Source of the DNA: Bacilli bacterium
Lineage (GTDB): Bacteria > Bacillota_I > Bacilli_A > RFN20 > UBA1709
Assembly: GCA_017457045.1 (NCBI GenBank)
Contig: JAFTIF010000019.1
Span: 1-13,363 of the forward strand
Reading direction: 5' to 3'
Length of the DNA stretch: 13,363 nt
Below, one piece after another: positions 7,749 through 13,363 of this stretch. Numbering within the stretch: position 1 is the first letter of the stretch; each line of letters begins with the position of its first letter. The position numbers and the translations under genes are program-made. Below the pieces are notes generated by a model that did not search any database, had not been told where the DNA came from, and saw only the letters and a program-made list of their open reading frames with translations.

Positions 7749-8618
7749 ATGAGTAAGAAAAAAGTACAAGGACTACTTATCTTACTAGTTGTTTATGTTT
7801 TAGCAGCATTAGTAGGGTATTTGAGTTTTAATTTATTGAATGAAAGTTTAGATGTTTATTTGAGATTATTTATAGCAGATGCAATAGCAACTGTGTTTGT
7901 TTGGCTATCAGGTGTTTTCTTTAAAAGTGCATCTGTATATGATCCTTATTGGTCAGTTCAAACAGTAGTTATTTATGTAGCGATTATGATTACAAAAAGT
8001 GCCTATAATTTCGGAAGTATTTTACTTTTACTTTGTATATTATTTTGGGCGGTAAGACTTACATTTAACTTTGCACATGGCTTTGATGATATAAGCTATG
8101 TTGATTGGCGTTACAAGATGCTTAAAGAAAAAACGGGCTCTTTATTCCAGTTAGTAAATCTATTAGGTATTCATATGTTTCCTACTATTGTTGTTTTCTT
8201 AGCATCTATTCCTGCATATATGTATTTATTAGATGGAAAACAATTTGAAGTATTTAATCTAGCTGGTTTATTAATTATGGTATTTGCAACTTTTTTAGAA
8301 TTAGTTTCTGATTTAAATATGGCTAAGTTTAAAAAAGAAAGAGCAGATAGAAATCAAATTATTAATGTAGGTCTATGGAGATATTCTAGACATCCAAATT
8401 ATTTAGGTGAAATATTATTTTGGTATGGTTTAGCACTTGTTTATTTATTACCTGATTTTAGTAATGTTTATGTAATTACTGGTGCGGTAGTTAACCATTT
8501 AATGTTCTTATTTATTTCAATTCCTATGGCTGAAAATCATATGAAAAAATATAAAGAAAACTTTGGTGAGTATCAAAAGGAAACAAGAATGTTGTTGCCT
8601 TTTAAAAAAAATAAATAG
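7749..8618 (+). CDS. DUF1295 (steroid 5-alpha-reductase-like) membrane protein
   Basis: A 289-residue integral membrane protein with about seven hydrophobic segments. It carries the hallmark blocks of the DUF1295/steroid 5-alpha-reductase superfamily: DPYWS at 65-69, RLTFNF at 103-108, DWRY at 119-122, a membrane-edge acidic segment near 184-188, and the strongly conserved RHPNYLGE at 214-221, followed late by AENH at 261-264. In characterised relatives (steroid 5-alpha-reductases, sterol reductases, isoprenylcysteine methyltransferases) the C-terminal R-x-P-N-Y-x-G-E region binds the nucleotide cofactor. Most bacterial DUF1295 proteins have no proven activity. A reductase of a double bond in a hydrophobic molecule is plausible, but a methyltransferase fold relative is not excluded. 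It lies 18 bases ahead of a small membrane protein gene and probably shares a transcript with it. Confidence 0.88.
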   Translation: MSKKKVQGLLILLVVYVLAALVGYLSFNLLNESLDVYLRLFIADAIATVFVWLSGVFFKSASVYDPYWSVQTVVIYVAIMITKSAYNFGSILLLLCILFWAVRLTFNFAHGFDDISYVDWRYKMLKEKTGSLFQLVNLLGIHMFPTIVVFLASIPAYMYLLDGKQFEVFNLAGLLIMVFATFLELVSDLNMAKFKKERADRNQIINVGLWRYSRHPNYLGEILFWYGLALVYLLPDFSNVYVITGAVVNHLMFLFISIPMAENHMKKYKENFGEYQKETRMLLPFKKNK

Positions 8619-8636
8619 AAAAAGAGGAGAAGAAAT

Positions 8637-9122
8637 ATGAAAAAGATTGTTAATAATGAGAAATATGGACAAATTGTCTATGAAGAAAACTTTTGGAGTG
8701 GAAAAAGAGAAATCACTTTGGGTGATGTTAAATTAAGTCAAAAAAGCAAAAATATCTTTATTGGAAATATAAATGGTGAAAATATTGATTTTGAAGTGCA
8801 AGGTAATTTTGTTTCAGGAGCTAGAATTAAGTTAGATGGTGAATTTTTTGAAATTGTTCCTAAATCAAAATGGTACGAATATGTTTTATTTTTCTTACCA
8901 TTTATCTTAGTTATTATATGGGGTAGTAGCAAAGAATTATGTCAAATCTTACCAGTTGTTGGCGGTGCAATCGGCGGAGGTATTAGTGGTGGATTTTCAA
9001 TGGCTGCATTAATTACAAGCAAAAAATACACAAAGTTAGCTCCAAAAATATTATGCGCATTAATTGGTTTAGTTGCTGCTTTTGTTACATGTGCAGTAAT
9101 TGGATTAGCAATCGTTGGATAA
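8637..9122 (+). CDS. Unrecognised small membrane protein with N-terminal beta-rich domain
   Basis: A 161-residue protein I cannot name. Residues 1-75 are polar with alternating strand-like segments (GQIVYEENFW, REITLGDVKL, ARIKLDGEFFEIV), suggesting a small cytoplasmic beta domain. Three hydrophobic segments follow at about 80-97, 102-127 and 135-160. The middle one contains a glycine-zipper-like GGAIGGGISGG (109-119), a pattern that favours close helix packing or oligomers. There is no signal peptide. ATG 8637 is preceded by AGAGGAG (8623-8629), and a terminator follows the stop. The 18-base gap to the DUF1295 gene implies co-expression, but no functional link can be read from the sequence. 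It is a believable real gene by ribosome site, length and composition. Confidence 0.8.
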   Translation: MKKIVNNEKYGQIVYEENFWSGKREITLGDVKLSQKSKNIFIGNINGENIDFEVQGNFVSGARIKLDGEFFEIVPKSKWYEYVLFFLPFILVIIWGSSKELCQILPVVGGAIGGGISGGFSMAALITSKKYTKLAPKILCALIGLVAAFVTCAVIGLAIVG

Positions 9123-9123
9123 T

Positions 9124-9143
9124 AAAGTGCAGAGATGCACTTT
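9124..9143 (+). terminator. Rho-independent terminator after the DUF1295 unit
   Basis: AAAGTGCA (9124-9131) and TGCACTTT (9136-9143) form a perfect 8-bp stem closed by a stable GAGA (GNRA-type) tetraloop. The T run continues to 9146. Confidence 0.9.
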
Positions 9144-9148
9144 TTTAT

Positions 9149-9177
9149 TTGTGATATATATTTTGATTTGCTAGAAT
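9149..9177 (+). promoter_or_regulatory. Promoter of the GNAT gene
   Basis: TTGTGA (9149-9154), 17 bp, then TAGAAT (9172-9177). The predicted start near 9184 precedes an AAAGGTGGTG ribosome site (9189-9198) and ATG 9204. It lies directly after a strong terminator, so this gene needs its own promoter. Confidence 0.6.
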
Positions 9178-9203
9178 AAGATTATTAGAAAGGTGGTGTA
9201 TCA

Positions 9204-9719
9204 ATGATAAAAATAAGAAAAGCAAATATTAATGATTTAAATGATGCTTTACAGATTTATGAAGATGCTATTGAAAAATTTGCAATTGAAAAAACTTTTC
9301 AATGGGAAAAAGGATATCCACCAAATGAGGAATCATTTAATAATGATTTAAAGAATAATGAGATATATGTTGCATTAATTGAGAATAAAATAGTTGGAGT
9401 TATGACTTTTTTATTAGATGGTGAAGGTGATTATTTAGATATTGATGGAATGTGGCTAAATAATGAAAAATATTTGACAATTCATCGTATTGCTGTTTCA
9501 AAAAGTTATTATGGAAAAGGTGTAGGATCCTTTTTAATTAATTATGCAAAACAATATTGTTTAAATAACAACTTTAATAGTATAAGAATTGATACACATG
9601 CGCTTAATTTTGATATGCAAAAAATGTTAACTAGAAATGGTTTTGTTAGATGTGGAGTAATTAAACTTAGAAATAAAAATTTCGATTTAAGAGTTGCATA
9701 TCAATTAGTTGTTAAATAA
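9204..9719 (+). CDS. GNAT-family N-acetyltransferase
   Basis: A 171-residue cytoplasmic acyl-transfer enzyme of the GCN5-related family, which moves an acetyl group from acetyl-CoA to an amine on a small molecule or protein. The acetyl-CoA-binding motif A spans about residues 92-114, with IHRIAVSKSYYGKGVG giving the beta-4 strand and the pyrophosphate loop (usual Q/R-x-x-G-x-G; here tyrosine replaces the first residue). The N-terminus starts with the typical IRKANINDL, and the C-terminal NGF-x-x-x-G element is at about 145-151. Length is normal. It is transcribed alone from its own promoter. Close relatives are annotated only as generic GNAT proteins, so the substrate cannot be inferred. Confidence 0.9.
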   Translation: MIKIRKANINDLNDALQIYEDAIEKFAIEKTFQWEKGYPPNEESFNNDLKNNEIYVALIENKIVGVMTFLLDGEGDYLDIDGMWLNNEKYLTIHRIAVSKSYYGKGVGSFLINYAKQYCLNNNFNSIRIDTHALNFDMQKMLTRNGFVRCGVIKLRNKNFDLRVAYQLVVK

Positions 9720-9752
9720 TGTCAATTTTTCTTAAATTGAGAGTATTTTTGT

Positions 9753-9780
9753 TTTATTTTATAAAATAAAGTATTATAAT
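9753..9780 (+). promoter_or_regulatory. Promoter region of the M18 gene with a perfect 18-bp palindrome
   Basis: A perfect -10 TATAAT lies at 9775-9780. No good -35 is present; the hexamer at correct spacing (9752-9757) is TTTTAT. That region coincides with an exact inverted repeat, TTTATTTTA/TAAAATAAA (9753-9770, no spacer), which could be a regulator site or a flexible A+T element. The same arms recur before the HAD gene. The -10 is convincing; the operator reading is speculative because the DNA is very A+T-rich. Confidence 0.45.
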
Positions 9781-9798
9781 GGATTCATAAATTTATTT

Positions 9799-9804
9799 GG
9801 AGGT
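9799..9804 (+). promoter_or_regulatory. Ribosome binding site fixing the M18 start at 9812
   Basis: GGAGGT ends seven bases before ATG 9812. An in-frame TTG at 9797 overlaps the site and would make it part of the coding sequence, so it is rejected as the start. Confidence 0.85.
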
Positions 9805-9811
9805 AATAATT

Positions 9812-11173
9812 ATGTACGCAAAAAATGCATGGAAAAAATATTCTGGTGAACAACTAGAAAAATTAATGAAATTTGCTGATTTATATAAAATATATATTTC
9901 AGAAGGAAAAACAGAACGCGAGATTACTAATTTAAGTGTTAAAGCATTAGAAGCAACAGGATTTGTTAACTTAGATACAGTAGAAGAATTAAATCCAGGT
10001 GATAAAGTTTACAAAGTAAATAAGAATAAGAATGTTGCTGCATTTATTATTGGTAAGAAAAAAGTTTCAGAAGGATTAAGAATTTTAGGTGCACATATTG
10101 ACTCACCAAGAATCGATATTAAACAAAATCCTTTATATGAATCAACAGGCTTTGCTTTATTAGACACTCACTATTATGGTGGAATTAAAAAATATCAATG
10201 GGTTACAATCCCTCTAGCATTACATGGTGTTGTTTGTAAAAAAGATGGAACAACAGTTAATGTAAACATCGGTGAAGATCCACAAGATCCAGTAGTAGGA
10301 ATTGGTGATTTATTAGTTCACTTATCAGCAGACCAAATGGGAAAACCTGCAGCTAAAGTTATCGAAGGTGAAGCTTTAGATGTAACAGTTGGACATATGC
10401 CTTTAGAAGGTGAAGAAAAACAAGCTGTTAAAGCAAATGTTTTAAAATTATTAAAAGATAAATATGATTTTGAAGAAGAAGATTTCTTGTCAGCAGAAAT
10501 CGAAGTAGTACCAGCAGGACCAGCTAGAGATTATGGCTTAGATAGAAGCATGGTTGCAGGATATGGTCACGATGATAGATGTTGTGCATTCACATCTTTA
10601 TATGCTTTAATCGATATTGATAATCCTGAATATACAGCATGTTGTGTATTAGTTGACAAAGAAGAAGTCGGTTCAATTGGTGCAACAGGTGCACAATCAA
10701 AATTCTTTGAAAACGTAATTGCTGATTTATTAGCAAAAACAAATGAAAAATGTTGTAAATTAAGATTAGCATTAGAAAATTCAAAAATGTTATCAAGTGA
10801 CGTTTCAGCAGGCGTTGACCCATTATTCTTATATGTAAATGAATCTAAAAACTCAGCTTACTTAGGAAATGGTTTATGTATTAATAAATATACAGGTTCT
10901 AGAGGTAAAGGTGGATGTAATGATGCATCTCCTGAATTCATCGCATGGTTAAGAAAGACATTTGATGAAGCAAACGTTAACTTCCAAACAGCTGAAATTG
11001 GTAAAGTAGACCAAGGTGGCGGTGGTACAATCGCATATATTTTAGGTAACTTAAATATGGATGTTATCGATGCTGGTATTCCAGTATTAAATATGCATGC
11101 ACCTATGGAAATTGTTTCTAAAGTTGACTTGTACGAAGCATATTTAGGATATAGAGCATTCTTATTAGCATAA
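9812..11173 (+). CDS. M18-family zinc aminopeptidase
   Basis: A 453-residue cytosolic metallopeptidase of the aminopeptidase I (M18) family, which releases N-terminal amino acids from peptides and typically forms a tetrahedral dodecamer. The two-zinc site is readable in order: HID (H95, D97), bridging aspartate in GHDDR (D254/D255), catalytic/ligand glutamates in DKEEVGS (E284, E285), D330 in SSDVSAGVDP, and H429 in NMHAPME. The family-typical HYYGG (120-124) is also present. Length matches bacterial and archaeal members of about 450-460 residues. It starts at ATG 9812 with a strong ribosome site, is transcribed alone and ends in a terminator. The likely role is peptide recycling. Some members have been named apeA, but I do not assign a symbol. 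Confidence 0.95.
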   Translation: MYAKNAWKKYSGEQLEKLMKFADLYKIYISEGKTEREITNLSVKALEATGFVNLDTVEELNPGDKVYKVNKNKNVAAFIIGKKKVSEGLRILGAHIDSPRIDIKQNPLYESTGFALLDTHYYGGIKKYQWVTIPLALHGVVCKKDGTTVNVNIGEDPQDPVVGIGDLLVHLSADQMGKPAAKVIEGEALDVTVGHMPLEGEEKQAVKANVLKLLKDKYDFEEEDFLSAEIEVVPAGPARDYGLDRSMVAGYGHDDRCCAFTSLYALIDIDNPEYTACCVLVDKEEVGSIGATGAQSKFFENVIADLLAKTNEKCCKLRLALENSKMLSSDVSAGVDPLFLYVNESKNSAYLGNGLCINKYTGSRGKGGCNDASPEFIAWLRKTFDEANVNFQTAEIGKVDQGGGGTIAYILGNLNMDVIDAGIPVLNMHAPMEIVSKVDLYEAYLGYRAFLLA

Positions 11174-11183
11174 AACTAAGATT

Positions 11184-11209
11184 AAACCAAGGACAAAAGT
11201 TCTTGGTTT
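11184..11209 (+). terminator. Rho-independent terminator after the M18 gene
   Basis: Left arm 11184-11194 pairs with 11199-11209 (AAACCAAG/CTTGGTTT plus G-T, A-T and C-G pairs) around an AAAA loop. The T run continues to 11213. Confidence 0.88.
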
Positions 11210-11234
11210 TTTTATTTTATTATAGTAAAATAAA
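11203..11234 (+). promoter_or_regulatory. Possible HAD-MATE promoter overlapping the M18 terminator
   Basis: TTGGTT (11203-11208, the right arm of the terminator), 17 bp, then TAAAAT (11226-11231). The predicted start near 11238 leaves only about ten leader bases and falls at the GGTGA site, so this reading is uncertain. The segment also holds TTTATTTTA (11211-11219) and TAAAATAAA (11226-11234), an inverted repeat with a six-base centre. A promoter is expected here because a terminator precedes the gene. Confidence 0.3.
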
Positions 11235-11247
11235 TGATGGTGATTTT

Positions 11248-11904
11248 ATGTATAAAGGTGTAATTTTTGATTTAGACGGAACACTTCTTAATACACTTGG
11301 AGATTTAACTTCTGCAGTTAATCATGTTTGTAATGAATATGGTTATAAAACAAGAACTGTTGAGGAAGTTAGATCTTTTATTGGTAATGGAATTAGAAAT
11401 TTAATTTCAAGAGTTGTACCGGGAGGATATGAAAACCCAAGGTTTGAAGAAATGATGACAACATTTAAGGTGTTTTATGCGGAAAATGTTGCAGTATTAA
11501 CTCATCCTTATGAAAATGTTTTAAAAATATTAAAAATATTAAAAGATAAAGAGTATAAAATCGCTATCGTATCTAATAAAAGACATGAATTAGTTAATAA
11601 ATTGAACGATATTTTCTTCGAAGACTTAATAAATATAGTGCTAGGAGAAGATGAAAGTAAAGGAATTAAGAAAAAACCTAATTCAATGATGATTGATATA
11701 GCTTTAGAAAAAATGGGTTTAGATTGCAATGAAGTATTATATGTAGGAGATTCAAATGTAGATAAGCAAACTGCTGATAATGCTAATCTAGATTGCTGTT
11801 TAGTTTCATATGGATTTAGAGATAAAGAAGAACTTAAAGAATTAAATGCAAAATATTTAATTGATGACATAAATGATTTATTAGAAATTGTTATTAATGG
11901 ATAA
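11248..11904 (+). CDS. HAD-superfamily phosphatase (phosphoglycolate phosphatase-like)
   Basis: A 218-residue cytoplasmic phosphatase of the haloacid dehalogenase superfamily, subfamily I, closest in layout to Gph-type enzymes. All four motifs are present: nucleophile and acid in DLDGT (D8, D10), S109 in VSNK, lysine K143 in KKKP, and Mg-binding GDSNVD (D168, D172). A helical cap domain lies at about residues 15-85. Enzymes of this type hydrolyse small phosphomonoesters such as 2-phosphoglycolate, pyrophosphate or sugar phosphates; the exact substrate is not readable. ATG 11248 is chosen because the protein then starts directly at the first strand (MYKGVIFDLDGT) after a modest GGTGA site; an in-frame TTG at 11203 lies within the upstream terminator. 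The MATE gene follows after 21 bases, probably on the same transcript. Confidence 0.92.
   Translation: MYKGVIFDLDGTLLNTLGDLTSAVNHVCNEYGYKTRTVEEVRSFIGNGIRNLISRVVPGGYENPRFEEMMTTFKVFYAENVAVLTHPYENVLKILKILKDKEYKIAIVSNKRHELVNKLNDIFFEDLINIVLGEDESKGIKKKPNSMMIDIALEKMGLDCNEVLYVGDSNVDKQTADNANLDCCLVSYGFRDKEELKELNAKYLIDDINDLLEIVING
11521..11547 (+). repeat. Short in-frame 9-bp tandem repeat in the HAD gene
   Basis: Two exact copies of TTAAAAATA (11521-11529, 11530-11538) are followed by a degraded third, TTAAAAGAT. They encode a repeated Leu-Lys-Ile helix segment (about residues 92-100). The unit is a multiple of three, so gain or loss of a copy by slippage would keep the frame. Confidence 0.7.
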
Positions 11905-11925
11905 AATAGTTAGGAGGTAGATATT

Positions 11926-13323
11926 ATGAATCATGAAGAAAAGCAATATAACAAAATGGTTAATACTCCAATAAAAAGACTAATTATGAGTTTAGCTGCT
12001 CCTACTATTGTAAGCATGTTAATTACTTCAATATATAACCTTGCAGATACATTTTTTGTATCGCAGTTAGGTGTAAGTGCATCAGGTGCTGTTGGAGTGG
12101 TATTCCCAGTAATGGCTATTATTCAAGCAGTTGGTTTTACTTTAGGTATGGGTGGAGGTAGTAATATCTCTGCGAAACTAGGTGAAAAGAAAGATATTGA
12201 AGCTCAAAGAATTGGGTCAAGTGCTTTTTATTCTGCATTATTAATAGGATTAATTATTGCAATATTTGGATTAATCTTTGTTGATGATTTTATGAGACTT
12301 TTAGGTGCAACAGAAACTGTTTTACCACATGCTAGTGCATATGCTAATTATATTTTTATTGGTGCTCCAATTATGGCTGCTTCATTTGTTTTAAATAATA
12401 TTTTAAGAAGTGAAGGAAAAGCTAAGTTTGCGATGGTTGGTTTAACAACAGGTGGACTTTTAAATATCGGTTTAGATCCATTATTTATTCATGTGTTTGA
12501 GATGGGAACAGCCGGTGCAGCAGTAGCAACTATTATTTCTCAATTTGTTAGTTTTATGATTCTTTTGTCATTCTTTTTGCGAAGAAAAAGTATTATTACA
12601 TTATCTCCTAAATATATTGCATTTGATGCAAAGCCTTACTTGGAAATAGTTGGTGTAGGATTACCATCATTAATAAGACAAGGATTCTCAAGTGTTTCAT
12701 CAATTATCTTAAACACTCAAGCTGGTGCAATTGGAGGAGATCCTGCGTTAAGTGCGATGAGTATTGTTACAAAAATTACAATGGTAATCTTTGGAGTCGC
12801 TTTAGGTATTGGTCAAGGTTTCCAACCAGTATGTGGATATAATTATTCATCTAAAAATTATAAAAGAGTTAAAGAAGCAATCGTGTTCACATTTATTATG
12901 TGTACAGTTGTAATGGCAGCTTTAGGCGGAGTATTCTATATCACATCTGATTTCTTTGTTGAATTATTCATTAAAGATGAAGAAGCAAATGTATTAAAGG
13001 TAATAGAAATAGGTGGTCAGGCATTGAGATTTGTATGTATTGTTATGCCTACGATGGGTGTTAACTTACTAGCCAATATGTCATATCAAGCAATGCGTAA
13101 GAAATGGCGTGCAACATTACTTTCTTCTTGCAGACACGGAATATTCTTTATTCCATTAGGATTATTACTTCCTTCTTTATTGGGGGTTACTGGTGTTGAA
13201 CTTATTCAACCTGCAGCAGATTTATGTACAGCATTGTTTAGTATTCCGTTCCTTGTTGGAATCATTAAACAAATGAATAAATTAGATAAGGAACAAAATG
13301 AAAATCAATTAAAAAATGCATAG
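11926..13323 (+). CDS. MATE-family multidrug/metabolite exporter
   Basis: A 465-residue membrane protein with the twelve-helix, two-bundle layout of MATE transporters, which export cationic drugs or metabolites using a sodium or proton gradient. The first MatE repeat covers about residues 15-175 (with the SMLITSIYNLADTFFVSQLG opening typical of the family), and the second about 235-400 (opening GLPSLIRQGFSS, then the GIGQGFQPVCGYNY segment). Length is normal for the DinF/NorM-like group found in Firmicutes. ATG 11926 follows a strong TAGGAGGT site and lies 21 bases after the HAD stop. The stop codon is embedded in the terminator. Substrate cannot be inferred; no regulator is adjacent. Confidence 0.95.
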   Translation: MNHEEKQYNKMVNTPIKRLIMSLAAPTIVSMLITSIYNLADTFFVSQLGVSASGAVGVVFPVMAIIQAVGFTLGMGGGSNISAKLGEKKDIEAQRIGSSAFYSALLIGLIIAIFGLIFVDDFMRLLGATETVLPHASAYANYIFIGAPIMAASFVLNNILRSEGKAKFAMVGLTTGGLLNIGLDPLFIHVFEMGTAGAAVATIISQFVSFMILLSFFLRRKSIITLSPKYIAFDAKPYLEIVGVGLPSLIRQGFSSVSSIILNTQAGAIGGDPALSAMSIVTKITMVIFGVALGIGQGFQPVCGYNYSSKNYKRVKEAIVFTFIMCTVVMAALGGVFYITSDFFVELFIKDEEANVLKVIEIGGQALRFVCIVMPTMGVNLLANMSYQAMRKKWRATLLSSCRHGIFFIPLGLLLPSLLGVTGVELIQPAADLCTALFSIPFLVGIIKQMNKLDKEQNENQLKNA

Positions 13324-13345
13324 AAAATTAAAATCTATGCATTTT
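13313..13345 (+). terminator. Rho-independent terminator overlapping the MATE stop codon
   Basis: A perfect 12-bp repeat pairs 13313-13324 with 13334-13345 around a nine-base A+T loop, followed by a T-rich tail. The left arm includes the last two sense codons and the TAG stop. Confidence 0.85.
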
Positions 13346-13363
13346 ATTTTTTATTATTTTTTA

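Noticed and set aside
9722..9740. Hairpin TCAATTT/AAATTGA after the GNAT gene as a terminator
   Set aside because: Seven A+T-dominated pairs with a five-base loop and no immediate T run (GAGTATTTTT follows) make it too weak to call; transcripts may partly read into the M18 gene.
11203..11247. TTG at 11203 as the HAD start
   Set aside because: It falls within the right arm of the M18 terminator and lacks a ribosome site; the domain begins directly at ATG 11248.
11508..11870. 120-codon minus-strand frame inside the HAD gene
   Set aside because: The HAD gene has all four catalytic motifs on the plus strand; the opposite frame is serine/leucine-rich in the way expected of antisense A+T-rich coding DNA.
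1..13363. Mycoplasma-type code (TGA as tryptophan)
   Set aside because: All genes read full-length with TGG tryptophans only and no gene needs a TGA read-through.
1..13363. Mobile elements, CRISPR arrays, tRNA or rRNA genes, riboswitches
   Set aside because: No transposase, spaced direct repeats, cloverleaf or rRNA-like sequence was seen, and the longest gene-free stretch (about 137 bases at 590-726) is accounted for by a terminator, promoter and short leader.

Overview
The window looks like chromosome of a low-GC Firmicute (Bacilli/Erysipelotrichia-like or a close relative). The grounds are very A+T-rich DNA, AGGAGG-type ribosome binding sites, AGA-dominated arginine and TTA-dominated leucine codons, and U-tailed hairpin terminators. 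The standard code fits: the roughly 27 tryptophans are all TGG, no TGA is read as tryptophan, and the twelve stops are nine TAA and three TAG. All twelve genes lie on the + strand. There are no rRNA or tRNA genes, insertion sequences, CRISPR arrays or phage genes, and no gene-free stretch reaches 300 bases. The species cannot be named from this alone.

Layout. (1) 50-589 encodes a TetR-type regulator closed by its own terminator (589-624). (2) 727-4958 is a tight four-gene operon with its own promoter (TTGAAA-17-TATAAT) and terminator. It encodes a diacylglycerol-kinase-family lipid kinase, a CrtI/retinol-saturase-like flavoprotein, a flavin plus [2Fe-2S] reductase, and a YhhN/TMEM86 (lysoplasmalogenase-family) membrane protein. 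The last three genes are separated by gaps of 15, 1 and 1 bases. (3) 5084-7693 is a one-piece ABC transporter: an ATPase fused to a MacB-like FtsX permease with a large extracytoplasmic domain. (4) 7749-9122 encodes a DUF1295 (steroid 5-alpha-reductase-like) membrane protein and an unrecognised small membrane protein, ended by a terminator. (5) 9204-9719 is a GNAT acetyltransferase. (6) 9812-11173 is an M18 zinc aminopeptidase. (7) 11248-13323 is a HAD phosphatase followed by a MATE exporter, ended by a terminator that contains the MATE stop codon.

How it works together. The most interesting unit is regions 1-2. A lipid kinase, a hydrophobic-substrate redox flavoenzyme, what looks like a dedicated electron-transfer reductase, and an ether-lipid-type membrane hydrolase family are co-transcribed, with a TetR gene directly upstream. 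A 13-bp palindrome lies on the operon's -35 box and is a plausible operator. I read this as a candidate inducible membrane-lipid or isoprenoid modification pathway. The substrate is unknown, and no carotenoid synthase genes are present. The rest looks like ordinary accessory and housekeeping functions: transport, efflux, peptide recycling and phosphatase repair.
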